DNA of 21,226 nt from CAZJYI01 sp964550025 (GTDB lineage: Bacteria > Verrucomicrobiota > Kiritimatiellia > UBA8416 > CAYOBW01). The translations under genes were made by a program, and so were the position numbers. Below the pieces are notes generated by a model. The model was not told the origin of the DNA. It did no database searches and was given only the letters and a program-made list of their open reading frames with translations. This document shows, in pieces, positions 14,604 to 21,226 of the stretch (position 1 is the stretch's first letter; every line of letters begins with the position of its first letter). The stretch covers positions 1 to 21,226 of the forward strand of contig CAZJYI010000180.1 in the NCBI GenBank assembly GCA_964550025.1, read 5' to 3'.

Positions 14604-16453
14604 GTGCGGCCTTTAAAGGGCTGGGGCAGTGGACGGCTTTCGACAAGCTTGCCGTCCACTTTGAATATGACGCGGTTGTAGTCGATCGATGCCTGGATCT
14701 TCGTCCACTTTCCGATAGCGGAACCGGGGGCATCGATAACGGTATGCAAGGCGATCCATGTTTTGCAGCACACGGCGACGCCGGGCCGTCCGTCCTCGAC
14801 GAAGATCTTGAAGCCGTAGCCCGGGCTGGCCTGAGAGACGATGACACCATCCGACTCAGGCATCACGTCGATGTCAATACGCCATGGCCAGGAGGAGGGA
14901 TCGGCATCTTCGTTGTAAGGCACTTTGATGATGTCGTTTCCCTGGCCGCTGAACGTGGTGGGTTTCTTCACCGGTTCCAGTTTCAGGGCTTCGCTGCCGC
15001 GGCAGCGTGGCAGGTTCTTCGGGAAGACATCAGGGCACCAACCCGTTTCCTTCTTCTTCTCGGCCATGAGCTTCTTCATCTTCCGGTGCAGGTCGGCGTG
15101 TTCGAGATTGACCGCGAGGTTGCTCATTTCGTTGGGGTCGGCCTTGAGGTCGTACAATTCGTCGAGGTCGTCGATTTCCGGGTATTGAATCAACTTGTAC
15201 CGGTCTGTGCGCAACGCGGTCATGGTGGGGATGGAGTGGACGAGGTCGACCCAGTATTCGTAGAAAACGCTGTCGCGCCATTTGGTCGGTTGGTGTTCCA
15301 ACAGCGGGCGCATGCTCCTGCCCTGCATGAGCTCGGGCACGGCAATGCCGGCAAAGTCCAGAACGGTTGGTGCGAAATCAACGTTGGCAACCAGTTCGGG
15401 AATCGTATCTCCCGGTTTGACGTGGCCGGGATAGGCGATCACCATCGGGATTCGCAGGCTCTCCTCGAAGGCGAGGCGCTTGTCCCAACGGCGGTGTTCG
15501 CCGTGGAAATATCCGTTGTCCGAGGCGAAGACGATCAGTGTATTGTCGAGCGTGCCCCGCTTGTTCAATACGTCGAGGAGCTTGCCGATGCCATCGTCAA
15601 CGGCAGCGAGGCAACGGTACTGTTTGATGTACTTCTTCTGCCCCTTCTTCCACGGTTCTTTGGCAATGATCTCCGGCAGACTCTCCTCTTCATAGTCGCG
15701 GGTTCGGTAACTCCAGCGCACGTCGCGCGTGCGTTGACGGCGTTGCCAGTCGGGCATGCCTTTGAAGTCGGATGACCAGCTTTCCGGCTCGATATCGGTT
15801 TGGTCTTTACCAAACGCATCCTTGTGGCGCGGCGCAGGTTTGAACGGCTCGTGTACGGCCTTGTGGGAGAGCATGCAGAAGTACGGCCGGTCGCGCGGCT
15901 GTCTTCGGATGAACTCGATGGCGTAGTCGGTCAGAAGATCCGTCGTGTAGCCCTCGCGTTGGACCTCCTTCCCGTTGATGTTGAGCAGCGGGTCGAAGTA
16001 CTTGCCCTGCGCTTTGAAGCTGAGCCAGTAGTCGAAGTGCGGACGGGGCTGGGCGGTATGGCCCATATGCCATTTGCCGATCATGGCCGTCGTGTAGCCC
16101 GCCTCCTGAAGGTACTTCGTCAGCGGCGGCGTGACGTCAGGGTTGTACTCCGAAGTTTCGTTGTCAATTACCCCGTGGCGGCTGGCATACGTGCCGGTCA
16201 GGAACGTGGCCCGTGACGGACAGCAGATGGATGTGGTCACGAAGGCGTTCTCCATCAGGGCGCCCTGTTCGCGCAGGCGGTCGATGTTCGGGGTGCGGAC
16301 ATAGGGGTGCCCCATGCACGAGAGCCCGTCCCAGCGCAGATCGTCCACCAGAATGAAGACGATGTCGGGGCGCGTGGGCCCGGCGACAGCGTGAGGTCCT
16401 CCCGGGACGAGCATGCCCAGGAGCGCCAGGATATACATGTGCGTGTATCTCAT
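14528..16453 (-). CDS. Secreted formylglycine sulfatase with C-terminal LamG-like domain
   Basis: A 641-residue arylsulfatase-family enzyme that hydrolyses sulfate esters, probably from a glycan. A signal peptide covers residues 1-25. The metal-binding VDDLRWD has Asp37-Asp38. The sulfatase signature C-C-P-S-R at 77-81 makes Cys77 the residue converted to formylglycine by a separate maturase, followed by ATFLTGTYASRHG. Further motifs are IGKWHMGH, LSHKAVHEPF and VFASDNGYFHGEHRRWDKR, with the distal metal/active-site residues. Residues about 515-630 form a concanavalin-A/LamG-like domain (WRIDIDVMPESDGVIVSQ, WTKIQASIDYNRVIFKVDGK), unusual for a plain sulfatase and possibly glycan-binding. Its end (NPVSPNVTTSGSR) is encoded by the palindromic element, so the last strand is probably replaced. 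ATG 16453 (alternative 16438) has only a weak GGTAGAG upstream. It is last in the minus-strand operon, 117 bases after sulfatase 2. Confidence 0.88.
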   Translation of the reverse strand: MRYTHMYILALLGMLVPGGPHAVAGPTRPDIVFILVDDLRWDGLSCMGHPYVRTPNIDRLREQGALMENAFVTTSICCPSRATFLTGTYASRHGVIDNETSEYNPDVTPPLTKYLQEAGYTTAMIGKWHMGHTAQPRPHFDYWLSFKAQGKYFDPLLNINGKEVQREGYTTDLLTDYAIEFIRRQPRDRPYFCMLSHKAVHEPFKPAPRHKDAFGKDQTDIEPESWSSDFKGMPDWQRRQRTRDVRWSYRTRDYEEESLPEIIAKEPWKKGQKKYIKQYRCLAAVDDGIGKLLDVLNKRGTLDNTLIVFASDNGYFHGEHRRWDKRLAFEESLRIPMVIAYPGHVKPGDTIPELVANVDFAPTVLDFAGIAVPELMQGRSMRPLLEHQPTKWRDSVFYEYWVDLVHSIPTMTALRTDRYKLIQYPEIDDLDELYDLKADPNEMSNLAVNLEHADLHRKMKKLMAEKKKETGWCPDVFPKNLPRCRGSEALKLEPVKKPTTFSGQGNDIIKVPYNEDADPSSWPWRIDIDVMPESDGVIVSQASPGYGFKIFVEDGRPGVAVCCKTWIALHTVIDAPGSAIGKWTKIQASIDYNRVIFKVDGKLVESRPLPQPFKGRTYKPLIVGGSGPNPVSPNVTTSGSR

Positions 16454-16499
16454 TACTCTACCAGCTTGTCCGTTGGTGTTCTGTCAGATTGTCCGCCCT

Positions 16500-16523
16500 T
16501 ACTCTTACACGTACTCGTACACC
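16500..16523. repeat. Hexamer repeat TACNCN x4
   Basis: TACTCT, TACACG, TACTCG and TACACC in tandem, alternating TC and AC, in the 117-bp gap between the two sulfatase genes. Nothing else is recognisable in that gap, and no terminator is visible. Confidence 0.55.
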
Positions 16524-16570
16524 CAAATCTCTCCTATCCGGCACTCAGCATACAACCCTCGACACTACCT

Positions 16571-18331
16571 CTATTGCCTCGGGTCATAGGGTTTCCTCTC
16601 GCCGCCCGTCGGACCCGTGCGGTTCCGCCAACGTTTCCACTCGGTATCCTTCGAACGTTCGAGCGCCTTGCGGTCCTCGGCCGCCATGAACGCCTCGAGG
16701 GCGGCTGGATCCTCACGCACCTCGAACGCGGGAAGAACATAGTCAGCCGTGCGCTTCATCCACGCCGCGAGCTCGGATCGCAGCGCGTCGGCCGTGTGCC
16801 GGTAGTTCGGGTTGTCGATCAGGTTGTTGAGCGCGTGAGGATCGGTGGCGTAGGCATAGAGTTCCTCAACGGTGCGGTGCTTGAGGAACGTGAAGCGTTC
16901 GCGAATCGCAGGGTCCTTCTCGGCCAGCCCTGCGAACGTGCCCCAGGACCGGTACCACCGGCACTCCATCAGCGCTTCGCGTTCCCCGTTGCTCCACGCG
17001 TTGAAGATGTAGACGAAATCCCTCGTGTAGATTGCCCGTGTCGGTCGGATGTCGGCATTGGGGTTCTCGTTGAACTCAACGAAAACCCTGTCACGACCTT
17101 TCTGCGTGCCGCCTTTCACCAGCGGCACGATAGACCGCCCTTCCAGTCTGTCGGGCACGGCCACGCCCGCCATGTCCAGCACGGTGGGCATGAAATCGAT
17201 CGCTGAGATCATGTGCTCGGTGTCGAGCGCTCCCGGTTCGGCCACGCCCGGCCAGACCACGATCCACGGTGTGCGCATCCCTGCGGGGTAGAGTGTCGAT
17301 TTCGCGAAGGGCATCGCCATGCCGTGGTCCGACAGAAAGACAATGATGGTCTTTTCATCCAGGCCACGTTTGCGGAGGACCTTCAGCACGGCGCCGAGGC
17401 AGTCGTCGCCGCGCTTCACGGAACAGTAGTAGTCGGCGACCTCCTGCGCGAATACCCGGTCCTGCGGCAGGAATCCGGGAATCGGCACTTCGTCGGCACT
17501 GTACATACGCGAAGGCGGTGTGCAGTCCCATTCTCCCTCCCGGGTCTTGGGCCCTCGATAGAACGGCAGATGCGGGTCGGTGAAGTTGACGACCGCGTAG
17601 AATGGCTTCCCTGCCTCGGCGGCTCCGTCCAGGATCTTCGCGAAGCCGGCCGCATAGGCCACAGCGGTGCGGTTGCGGGTCTTTTCCAGTTTGCGGTACG
17701 AATCCCAGTAACGCGGGAAATCGTTGGACGGTGTGGAATCGGGGAGTTTCTGGATGATCCCGGTGTAGTAGCCGGCCGAGCGGAGCAGTTCGGGTACGGT
17801 CTTTCCCGGAAACACGACGCTGTAGAAGCCGTGCACGCCGCTGACATGGGAGTAGCAGCCGGTCTGCAGGACGTTGCGCGACGGACTGCAGTTGGAGGCC
17901 TGGACGAAGGCGTGCTGGAAGCGGATGCCCTGCTGCGCCAGCGAATCGATGTGCGGTGAAATGTCCGGGACGGTCGACCCGTAGCATTCCACCGAATCCC
18001 AGTTCATGTCGTCCATGGTGAGGAAAAGGATACTCGGACGCGCAGGTGGCGGGGCAGCGAGTGTTCGGAAGGGCAGTGCGAAGGCCAGCAGGCTGCCGAA
18101 CAGGATCACGCGGGCCAAGAGAGCGGTTAGGCCGAAATGGCACTTGCTTGCGGCTTGCGTCGGACGCGGCTCAGCGCAGCTTCGCCCTCCAGAATGCCGG
18201 TTTGGCGGGGCAATGGAGGGCGAGGCTGGGCCGAGCCGCGGACTTGGATAAACGCCATTCCGAACCACCGCCGTTGTTACTTGATCTCCGGTTCGGCGTC
18301 GCCCCTGTACGTTGTTATGTCCTGAATCCAT
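16571..18331 (-). CDS. Secreted formylglycine sulfatase (second)
   Basis: Arylsulfatase-family enzyme. In the longest frame (586 residues) the motifs are MDDMNWD with Asp107-Asp108, C-S-P-S-R at 148-152 (Cys148 is the formylglycine precursor), VNFTDPHLPF, and FLSDHGMAMPFAKSTLYPAG with the second metal and lysine sites. It resembles the heparan N-sulfatase-like (sulfamidase/N-sulfoglucosamine) branch, but substrate is not fixed. ATG 18331 gives an unlikely N-terminus: residues about 31-56 are translated from palindromic element copy 2 (18166-18239) and the first 18 codons overlap the next gene. A better start is GTG at 18107-18109 (residue 75), which gives MILFGSLLAFALPFRTLAAP, a normal signal peptide, and a 512-residue protein. 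The element may have displaced the original start. It is fourth in the minus-strand operon. Confidence 0.87.
   Translation of the reverse strand: MDSGHNNVQGRRRTGDQVTTAVVRNGVYPSPRLGPASPSIAPPNRHSGGRSCAEPRPTQAASKCHFGLTALLARVILFGSLLAFALPFRTLAAPPPARPSILFLTMDDMNWDSVECYGSTVPDISPHIDSLAQQGIRFQHAFVQASNCSPSRNVLQTGCYSHVSGVHGFYSVVFPGKTVPELLRSAGYYTGIIQKLPDSTPSNDFPRYWDSYRKLEKTRNRTAVAYAAGFAKILDGAAEAGKPFYAVVNFTDPHLPFYRGPKTREGEWDCTPPSRMYSADEVPIPGFLPQDRVFAQEVADYYCSVKRGDDCLGAVLKVLRKRGLDEKTIIVFLSDHGMAMPFAKSTLYPAGMRTPWIVVWPGVAEPGALDTEHMISAIDFMPTVLDMAGVAVPDRLEGRSIVPLVKGGTQKGRDRVFVEFNENPNADIRPTRAIYTRDFVYIFNAWSNGEREALMECRWYRSWGTFAGLAEKDPAIRERFTFLKHRTVEELYAYATDPHALNNLIDNPNYRHTADALRSELAAWMKRTADYVLPAFEVREDPAALEAFMAAEDRKALERSKDTEWKRWRNRTGPTGGERKPYDPRQ
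18166..18239. repeat. Palindromic repeat element, copy 2
   Basis: Left arm 18166-18191 and right arm 18214-18239 are 26-base inverted repeats with 23 of 26 matching, round a 22-base loop (18192-18213) that itself contains TGCC/GGCA. Arms share TTCGCCCTCCA / TGGAGGGCGA and the outer GCGGCTC / GAGCCGC with copy 1. It lies between the stop of the TIM-barrel gene and the likely true start of sulfatase 2, and is in frame with sulfatase 2. Confidence 0.85.
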
Positions 18332-19548
18332 GAAGCGGCCTTTCGGTTGTATGGCTCCTGCCGCGGCAACGTGCCGTATTTCCGCCGATACTCATCGACA
18401 AACGCGTTGGCCTTCTTGAGGAAGTCGCGATGAAGGTACCAGACCGGTTGCCTGGTGCCCCGGTCGTCGATCAACCAGTAGCCGCGGTGCTTGCCGTTGT
18501 GCGGGTTGATTTCGTTGCAGTACAGTTCCCAGTAGAGGATGAACGGACAGCCCCACTCCAAGCCCCACCTGGCCACTGAGGCCGTATGCTTCTTCTGGAC
18601 CTCCGGGTCCTTCACCATCTCGAGCTTGTAGCCGTATTCGCCGATCGTCACGCGCTTCCCGGGTATGTCGCTATCGGGAAGGTGTCTTTCGATGTAGTCA
18701 AGCGCGTCGAAAACCATGCGGCGGCCCTCGGCGCCGCCACGCTTGGCTGCCTTGATGGTGGTATCGTAACTCGACCAGGAGACGTAGTCCGTCTCGATGT
18801 GCGGAAGCACCTTGTTGACAATCGCGGGGCGGTCGCTCTCCATCGCCTTCTTGACGAGGTTCAGCTCAACATAGAAGTACACCTCCACGTTGTGGTGCGG
18901 CGTATCCCGCCGGGCGTCGGCAACGGCCTGCTGTCTCAGTTTGAACCACGCGATGGCGCCCTTGATGGCCTTCGGTGAGGCATCGACGCTATGGTCGTAC
19001 GTGCCCGTCAGGTGCCAGTCACCTTCCCAGTTGCCGATGAAGAAGGACTTGCCGCTCCCCGAGTAGGCTTTGAGAAGATAGGCCGTGACGTCATAGATTT
19101 CCTTGTAGGAAGCCCTGGCTTCCGCGTCGGGGATCTCCCCCGTCCGGAAAGCGGTCCACGACTCGGAGAAAGGGTAGAGCCAGAACATGGTGTTCCTGAA
19201 CGGCATGTCGAAGACCTGCTTGTAGGACGGCTCCTTCGTGATCAGGTCCAGGGCGGTCTTGATGTCTGGTCGTCTCTTGATCCCGTAGTCCTTGTCGTAC
19301 TTCGGGGATACCGACAGCTTGAGCGTGTCGCATCCAAGATCCCTTATGGCTTTTGCCGTCTCCACCAGTGCGGGTTCCTCGGAGAACTGGTACTTCACCC
19401 CGATGGTCTGCGTTCCCACGGAAACACTGAAGGGAGCCTTGCGGGCCCCGAGAGAGAGGCAGGGCAGACAGCCGGCCGCCAGTCCGAACACGACGAGACG
19501 CCCCCATCCCCCACCCCACTCGAAACACCTCCTTGCCCACCTATTCAT
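18277..19548 (-). CDS. Secreted TIM-barrel protein, putative glycoside hydrolase
   Basis: A 423-residue protein with a signal peptide (residues about 1-35, RLVVFGLAAGCLPCLSLGA). I do not recognise a named family. The pattern suits a clan GH-A-type barrel: IGVKYQF near strand 1, LGCDTLKLSVSP strand 2, FFIGNWEGDWH with Glu175 after strand 4 (acid/base candidate), VEVYFYVELN, DYVSWSSYD, KRVTIGEYGYKLE with Glu304 after strand 7 (nucleophile candidate), and PFILYWELYCNE strand 8 with Glu341. The end is WYLHRDFLKKANAFVDEYRR. ATG 19548 overlaps the stop of the sugar-binding protein gene by 8 bases and has GTGGAG upstream, so it belongs to the same operon. Its place among an ABC importer and sulfatases suggests it cuts a sulfated glycan outside the cytoplasm; this is inference. 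Confidence 0.7.
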   Translation of the reverse strand: MNRWARRCFEWGGGWGRLVVFGLAAGCLPCLSLGARKAPFSVSVGTQTIGVKYQFSEEPALVETAKAIRDLGCDTLKLSVSPKYDKDYGIKRRPDIKTALDLITKEPSYKQVFDMPFRNTMFWLYPFSESWTAFRTGEIPDAEARASYKEIYDVTAYLLKAYSGSGKSFFIGNWEGDWHLTGTYDHSVDASPKAIKGAIAWFKLRQQAVADARRDTPHHNVEVYFYVELNLVKKAMESDRPAIVNKVLPHIETDYVSWSSYDTTIKAAKRGGAEGRRMVFDALDYIERHLPDSDIPGKRVTIGEYGYKLEMVKDPEVQKKHTASVARWGLEWGCPFILYWELYCNEINPHNGKHRGYWLIDDRGTRQPVWYLHRDFLKKANAFVDEYRRKYGTLPRQEPYNRKAASWIQDITTYRGDAEPEIK

Positions 19549-20920
19549 GCGATAGTCTCCACTCTCTCGAGTAACGGTTGCCTGTGACGTCTTCGTACTT
19601 GCGTTGCAGGTGGCGGTTGCGCTCGATGTTGCGTCGGATGCGTCGGTTGACCTCGCGTGCGAGCTCCTCCATCAGGGCGGTCACGTCAACGTCGGGGTTG
19701 TTCTCGACGCGCGCGATGCGTTCCAACAGCCAGCGATCGCATTGCATGGCGTCCATGAAGGGACTGACATCGATCGGCCTGGCCCCGGCCGCCGCGTCGA
19801 CAAAAACCTGGTGGAACATCGGGTCCATGCAGGCAGCGTTGGTGAGCGCGCGACCGTCAGTCGCATATGCCGGGTTCGGCGGCAGCGAATCGCCGTCCTT
19901 CACGATCAGGCGGTTGAAATCCTCGCTGGCCAGGTACTGCAGGAATTTCAGGGCGGCCTCCTTGTTTCTGCTCTTCGCGCTGATCCCCGAGCCTCGTACG
20001 TCGATATAGCCCTGCGAAGGGCGGTCACCCACCCGCGGAAGGGGAACGGCGCCGAGTTTCTCCGCGAGGCCGGGATAGTTCGCCAGCATGATCAAGAACC
20101 ATCGACCGATCCGTATGGTCGCCGCCCTCTCATTCGCAAACCAGGTGATCGCACCGGATCCCCATCCGCCCTGTGCCGACATCGAGGACGCAATCTCCGG
20201 GGTCGGCAGCACGCCGTGTTCATGCAGCATGTCGTGGTAGAGCTGCATGGCCGCAATGGCTTCCGGGCTGTCCAGGTTGGAGGCCAGCCCTCGGTCCCGG
20301 TAGTGGGTACCCCCATGCCCCCAGAGCAGGTCGCGATAGAAGCCCTGGGAGTCGTAGGTGGCAATGGCAAGATGGGTCTTGCCGCTCTTGCCCGGGGAGG
20401 CAAACAGTTTTCCGGTTTCGATGAACTCGTCATACGTCCAGTCCGGGTCCGGGTAGGGAACGCCGTGGTCGTCAAAAATGGCCTTGTTGTAGACGATAGC
20501 GTTGACCGCCACGTTGCCGGGAAAACGGTACTGCCTGCCCTCGACCATGAGTGCGTCCCGCACCGCTGGGTAGGTGTTCTCGGGGGCAAACCCCATCTGC
20601 GCGGCGTAAGGCGTCAGGTCGAGCAGCACACCGGCCCGAACGAAGGCCGACATCTGCGAGACGTCCCAGGTGTCGATAATGTCCGGTCCCGTTCCCGTCG
20701 CACACTGCACGAGGAGTTTCTCCATGGCGCCGCCTTCCACGGAGACCGCGATGCCGGGGTGCACATCACTGAAAAGAGCGGTTTGAACCATGCGCGCCGG
20801 CCCCGGGTCCGTGGCCCACCGCAACGTCACGGCATCCGGGTCGCCACGGTCCAGCGTCAAGACCGCCAGCCCCCACAGAAGCGCGGCCACGACGGCCAGT
20901 ATGGCGAATACCTGTTTCAT
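19541..20920 (-). CDS. ABC transporter sugar-binding protein (family 1)
   Basis: A 459-residue extracellular solute-binding protein of the MalE/UgpB type. Residues 1-24 are a hydrophobic signal or anchor (VFAILAVVAALLWGLAVLTL) without a lipobox cysteine. Family features: VTLRWATDPGP, GTGPDIIDTWDVSQMSAFVRAGVLLDLTPY, YRFPGNVAVNAIVYNKAIFDDHGVPYPDPDWTYDEF (very typical), GGWGSGAITWFANERAATIRIG, and ISAKSRNKEAALKFLQYLAS. The C-terminal 40 residues are charged and helical (REVNRRIRRNIERNRHLQRKYEDVTG), an extension beyond the usual domain. ATG 20920 follows GGTGAAAGG and lies two bases after the permease stop. It delivers an oligosaccharide to the permease encoded just upstream. The ATPase and first permease should lie beyond the window or elsewhere. 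Confidence 0.92.
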   Translation of the reverse strand: MKQVFAILAVVAALLWGLAVLTLDRGDPDAVTLRWATDPGPARMVQTALFSDVHPGIAVSVEGGAMEKLLVQCATGTGPDIIDTWDVSQMSAFVRAGVLLDLTPYAAQMGFAPENTYPAVRDALMVEGRQYRFPGNVAVNAIVYNKAIFDDHGVPYPDPDWTYDEFIETGKLFASPGKSGKTHLAIATYDSQGFYRDLLWGHGGTHYRDRGLASNLDSPEAIAAMQLYHDMLHEHGVLPTPEIASSMSAQGGWGSGAITWFANERAATIRIGRWFLIMLANYPGLAEKLGAVPLPRVGDRPSQGYIDVRGSGISAKSRNKEAALKFLQYLASEDFNRLIVKDGDSLPPNPAYATDGRALTNAACMDPMFHQVFVDAAAGARPIDVSPFMDAMQCDRWLLERIARVENNPDVDVTALMEELAREVNRRIRRNIERNRHLQRKYEDVTGNRYSREWRLSHE

Positions 20921-20922
20921 GT

Positions 20923-21226
20923 TCAGCCTTTCACCCCGCCAAGCTGAAGGCCTTTGACCATGAACTTCTGGAAGATGCAGAAGATGATGATCAGGGGAAT
21001 CACGTTCATCACCGTTGCCGCCATGATGTATTCCGTCTGCCGACCGTAGGTATTGTCGAGGAAGAGCATGCCGACGGACATGGGGTAGAGCTGGTCGTCG
21101 GTCAGCATGATCAGGGGCCAGAAGAAGGACTGGTAGGCGCCAAGGAAGACCACGATGGCGAGGGCGATCAGGCCGGGGCGCGCCAGCGGCATGATCACGT
21201 TCCAGAAGATCATCCAGTGGTTGGCG
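20923..21226 (-). CDS. ABC sugar transporter inner-membrane permease (MalG type), C-terminal part
   Basis: The last 100 residues of a binding-protein-dependent transport permease; the 5' end is outside the window. The EAA-loop region reads ANHWMIFWNVIMPLARPGLI (the ATG at 21213 is internal). Three hydrophobic stretches follow (IALAIVVFLGAYQSFFWPLI, YIMAATVMNVIPLIIIFCIF), and the end FMVKGLQLGGVKG is the standard MalG-family C-terminus. The frame runs on unbroken to the window edge. It is the first visible gene of the minus-strand operon, two bases before the binding-protein start. Confidence 0.92.
   Translation of the reverse strand, partial: ANHWMIFWNVIMPLARPGLIALAIVVFLGAYQSFFWPLIMLTDDQLYPMSVGMLFLDNTYGRQTEYIMAATVMNVIPLIIIFCIFQKFMVKGLQLGGVKG

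Noticed and set aside
14744..15775. Plus-strand open frame (343 codons) opposite sulfatase 1
   Set aside because: Antisense shadow of a motif-complete sulfatase.
19604..20947. Long plus-strand open frame (447 codons) opposite the sugar-binding protein
   Set aside because: The minus-strand protein is a clear solute-binding protein; the plus-strand frame is an Arg/Val/Gly-rich shadow.

Overview
The window looks like a carbohydrate-utilisation region from a GC-rich, Gram-negative-type bacterium of the PVC group. Kiritimatiellota, Lentisphaerota or a relative is my best guess; this is an inference, because no rRNA or other marker gene is present. Pointers to that group are two formylglycine sulfatases, a GH36/raffinose-synthase-like enzyme, a Gfo/Idh/MocA oxidoreductase, a kelch domain fused to a sodium:solute symporter, LamG-like modules, GntR/LacI hybrid regulators, and period-7 intergenic repeats.

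Layout, plus strand. 1-706 is the 3' part of an AraR-like regulator. 707-3134 holds LamG fragments joined out of frame to a heparinase II/III-like protein, followed after 1 bp by a secreted alpha/beta hydrolase (3136-4377). A minus-strand AAA+/DUF4143 ATPase (4430-5791) stands divergent to a second, nearly full copy of the regulator (6081-7157). Then come a 329-bp non-coding stretch rich in small repeats, a secreted repetitive adhesin-like gene broken by an in-frame TGA (7487-8668), a decayed GH36-like gene, a Gfo/Idh/MocA oxidoreductase without its N-terminal Rossmann strand, the kelch-symporter fusion (11245-13863) and the N-terminal part of a GH2 enzyme (13860-14603). The last three overlap or abut by ATGA junctions and read as one operon.

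Layout, minus strand, read from the right edge. ABC sugar permease (partial), sugar-binding protein, a putative secreted TIM-barrel glycosidase, sulfatase 2 and sulfatase 1. The first four are overlapping or spaced by only a few bases, so this is one operon for importing and desulfating a sulfated glycan. The two operons converge at about 14.53 kb.

How the parts fit: extracellular sulfatases, lyase and esterase would strip and cut a sulfated polysaccharide; the ABC system and the symporter would import the products; the oxidoreductase and GH2/GH36 enzymes would process them; the AraR-like regulators would sense a sugar product. Much of the plus-strand module is broken: a LamG/heparinase frame break, an in-frame TGA, GH36 N-terminal loss plus a one-base frameshift, a GH36-oxidoreductase deletion junction, and GH2 truncation at a palindromic element. 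Either the module is decaying or the assembly has errors. The most distinctive non-genic signal is a family of palindromic elements (14459-14540 and 18166-18239) that sit on gene ends and are translated into them.
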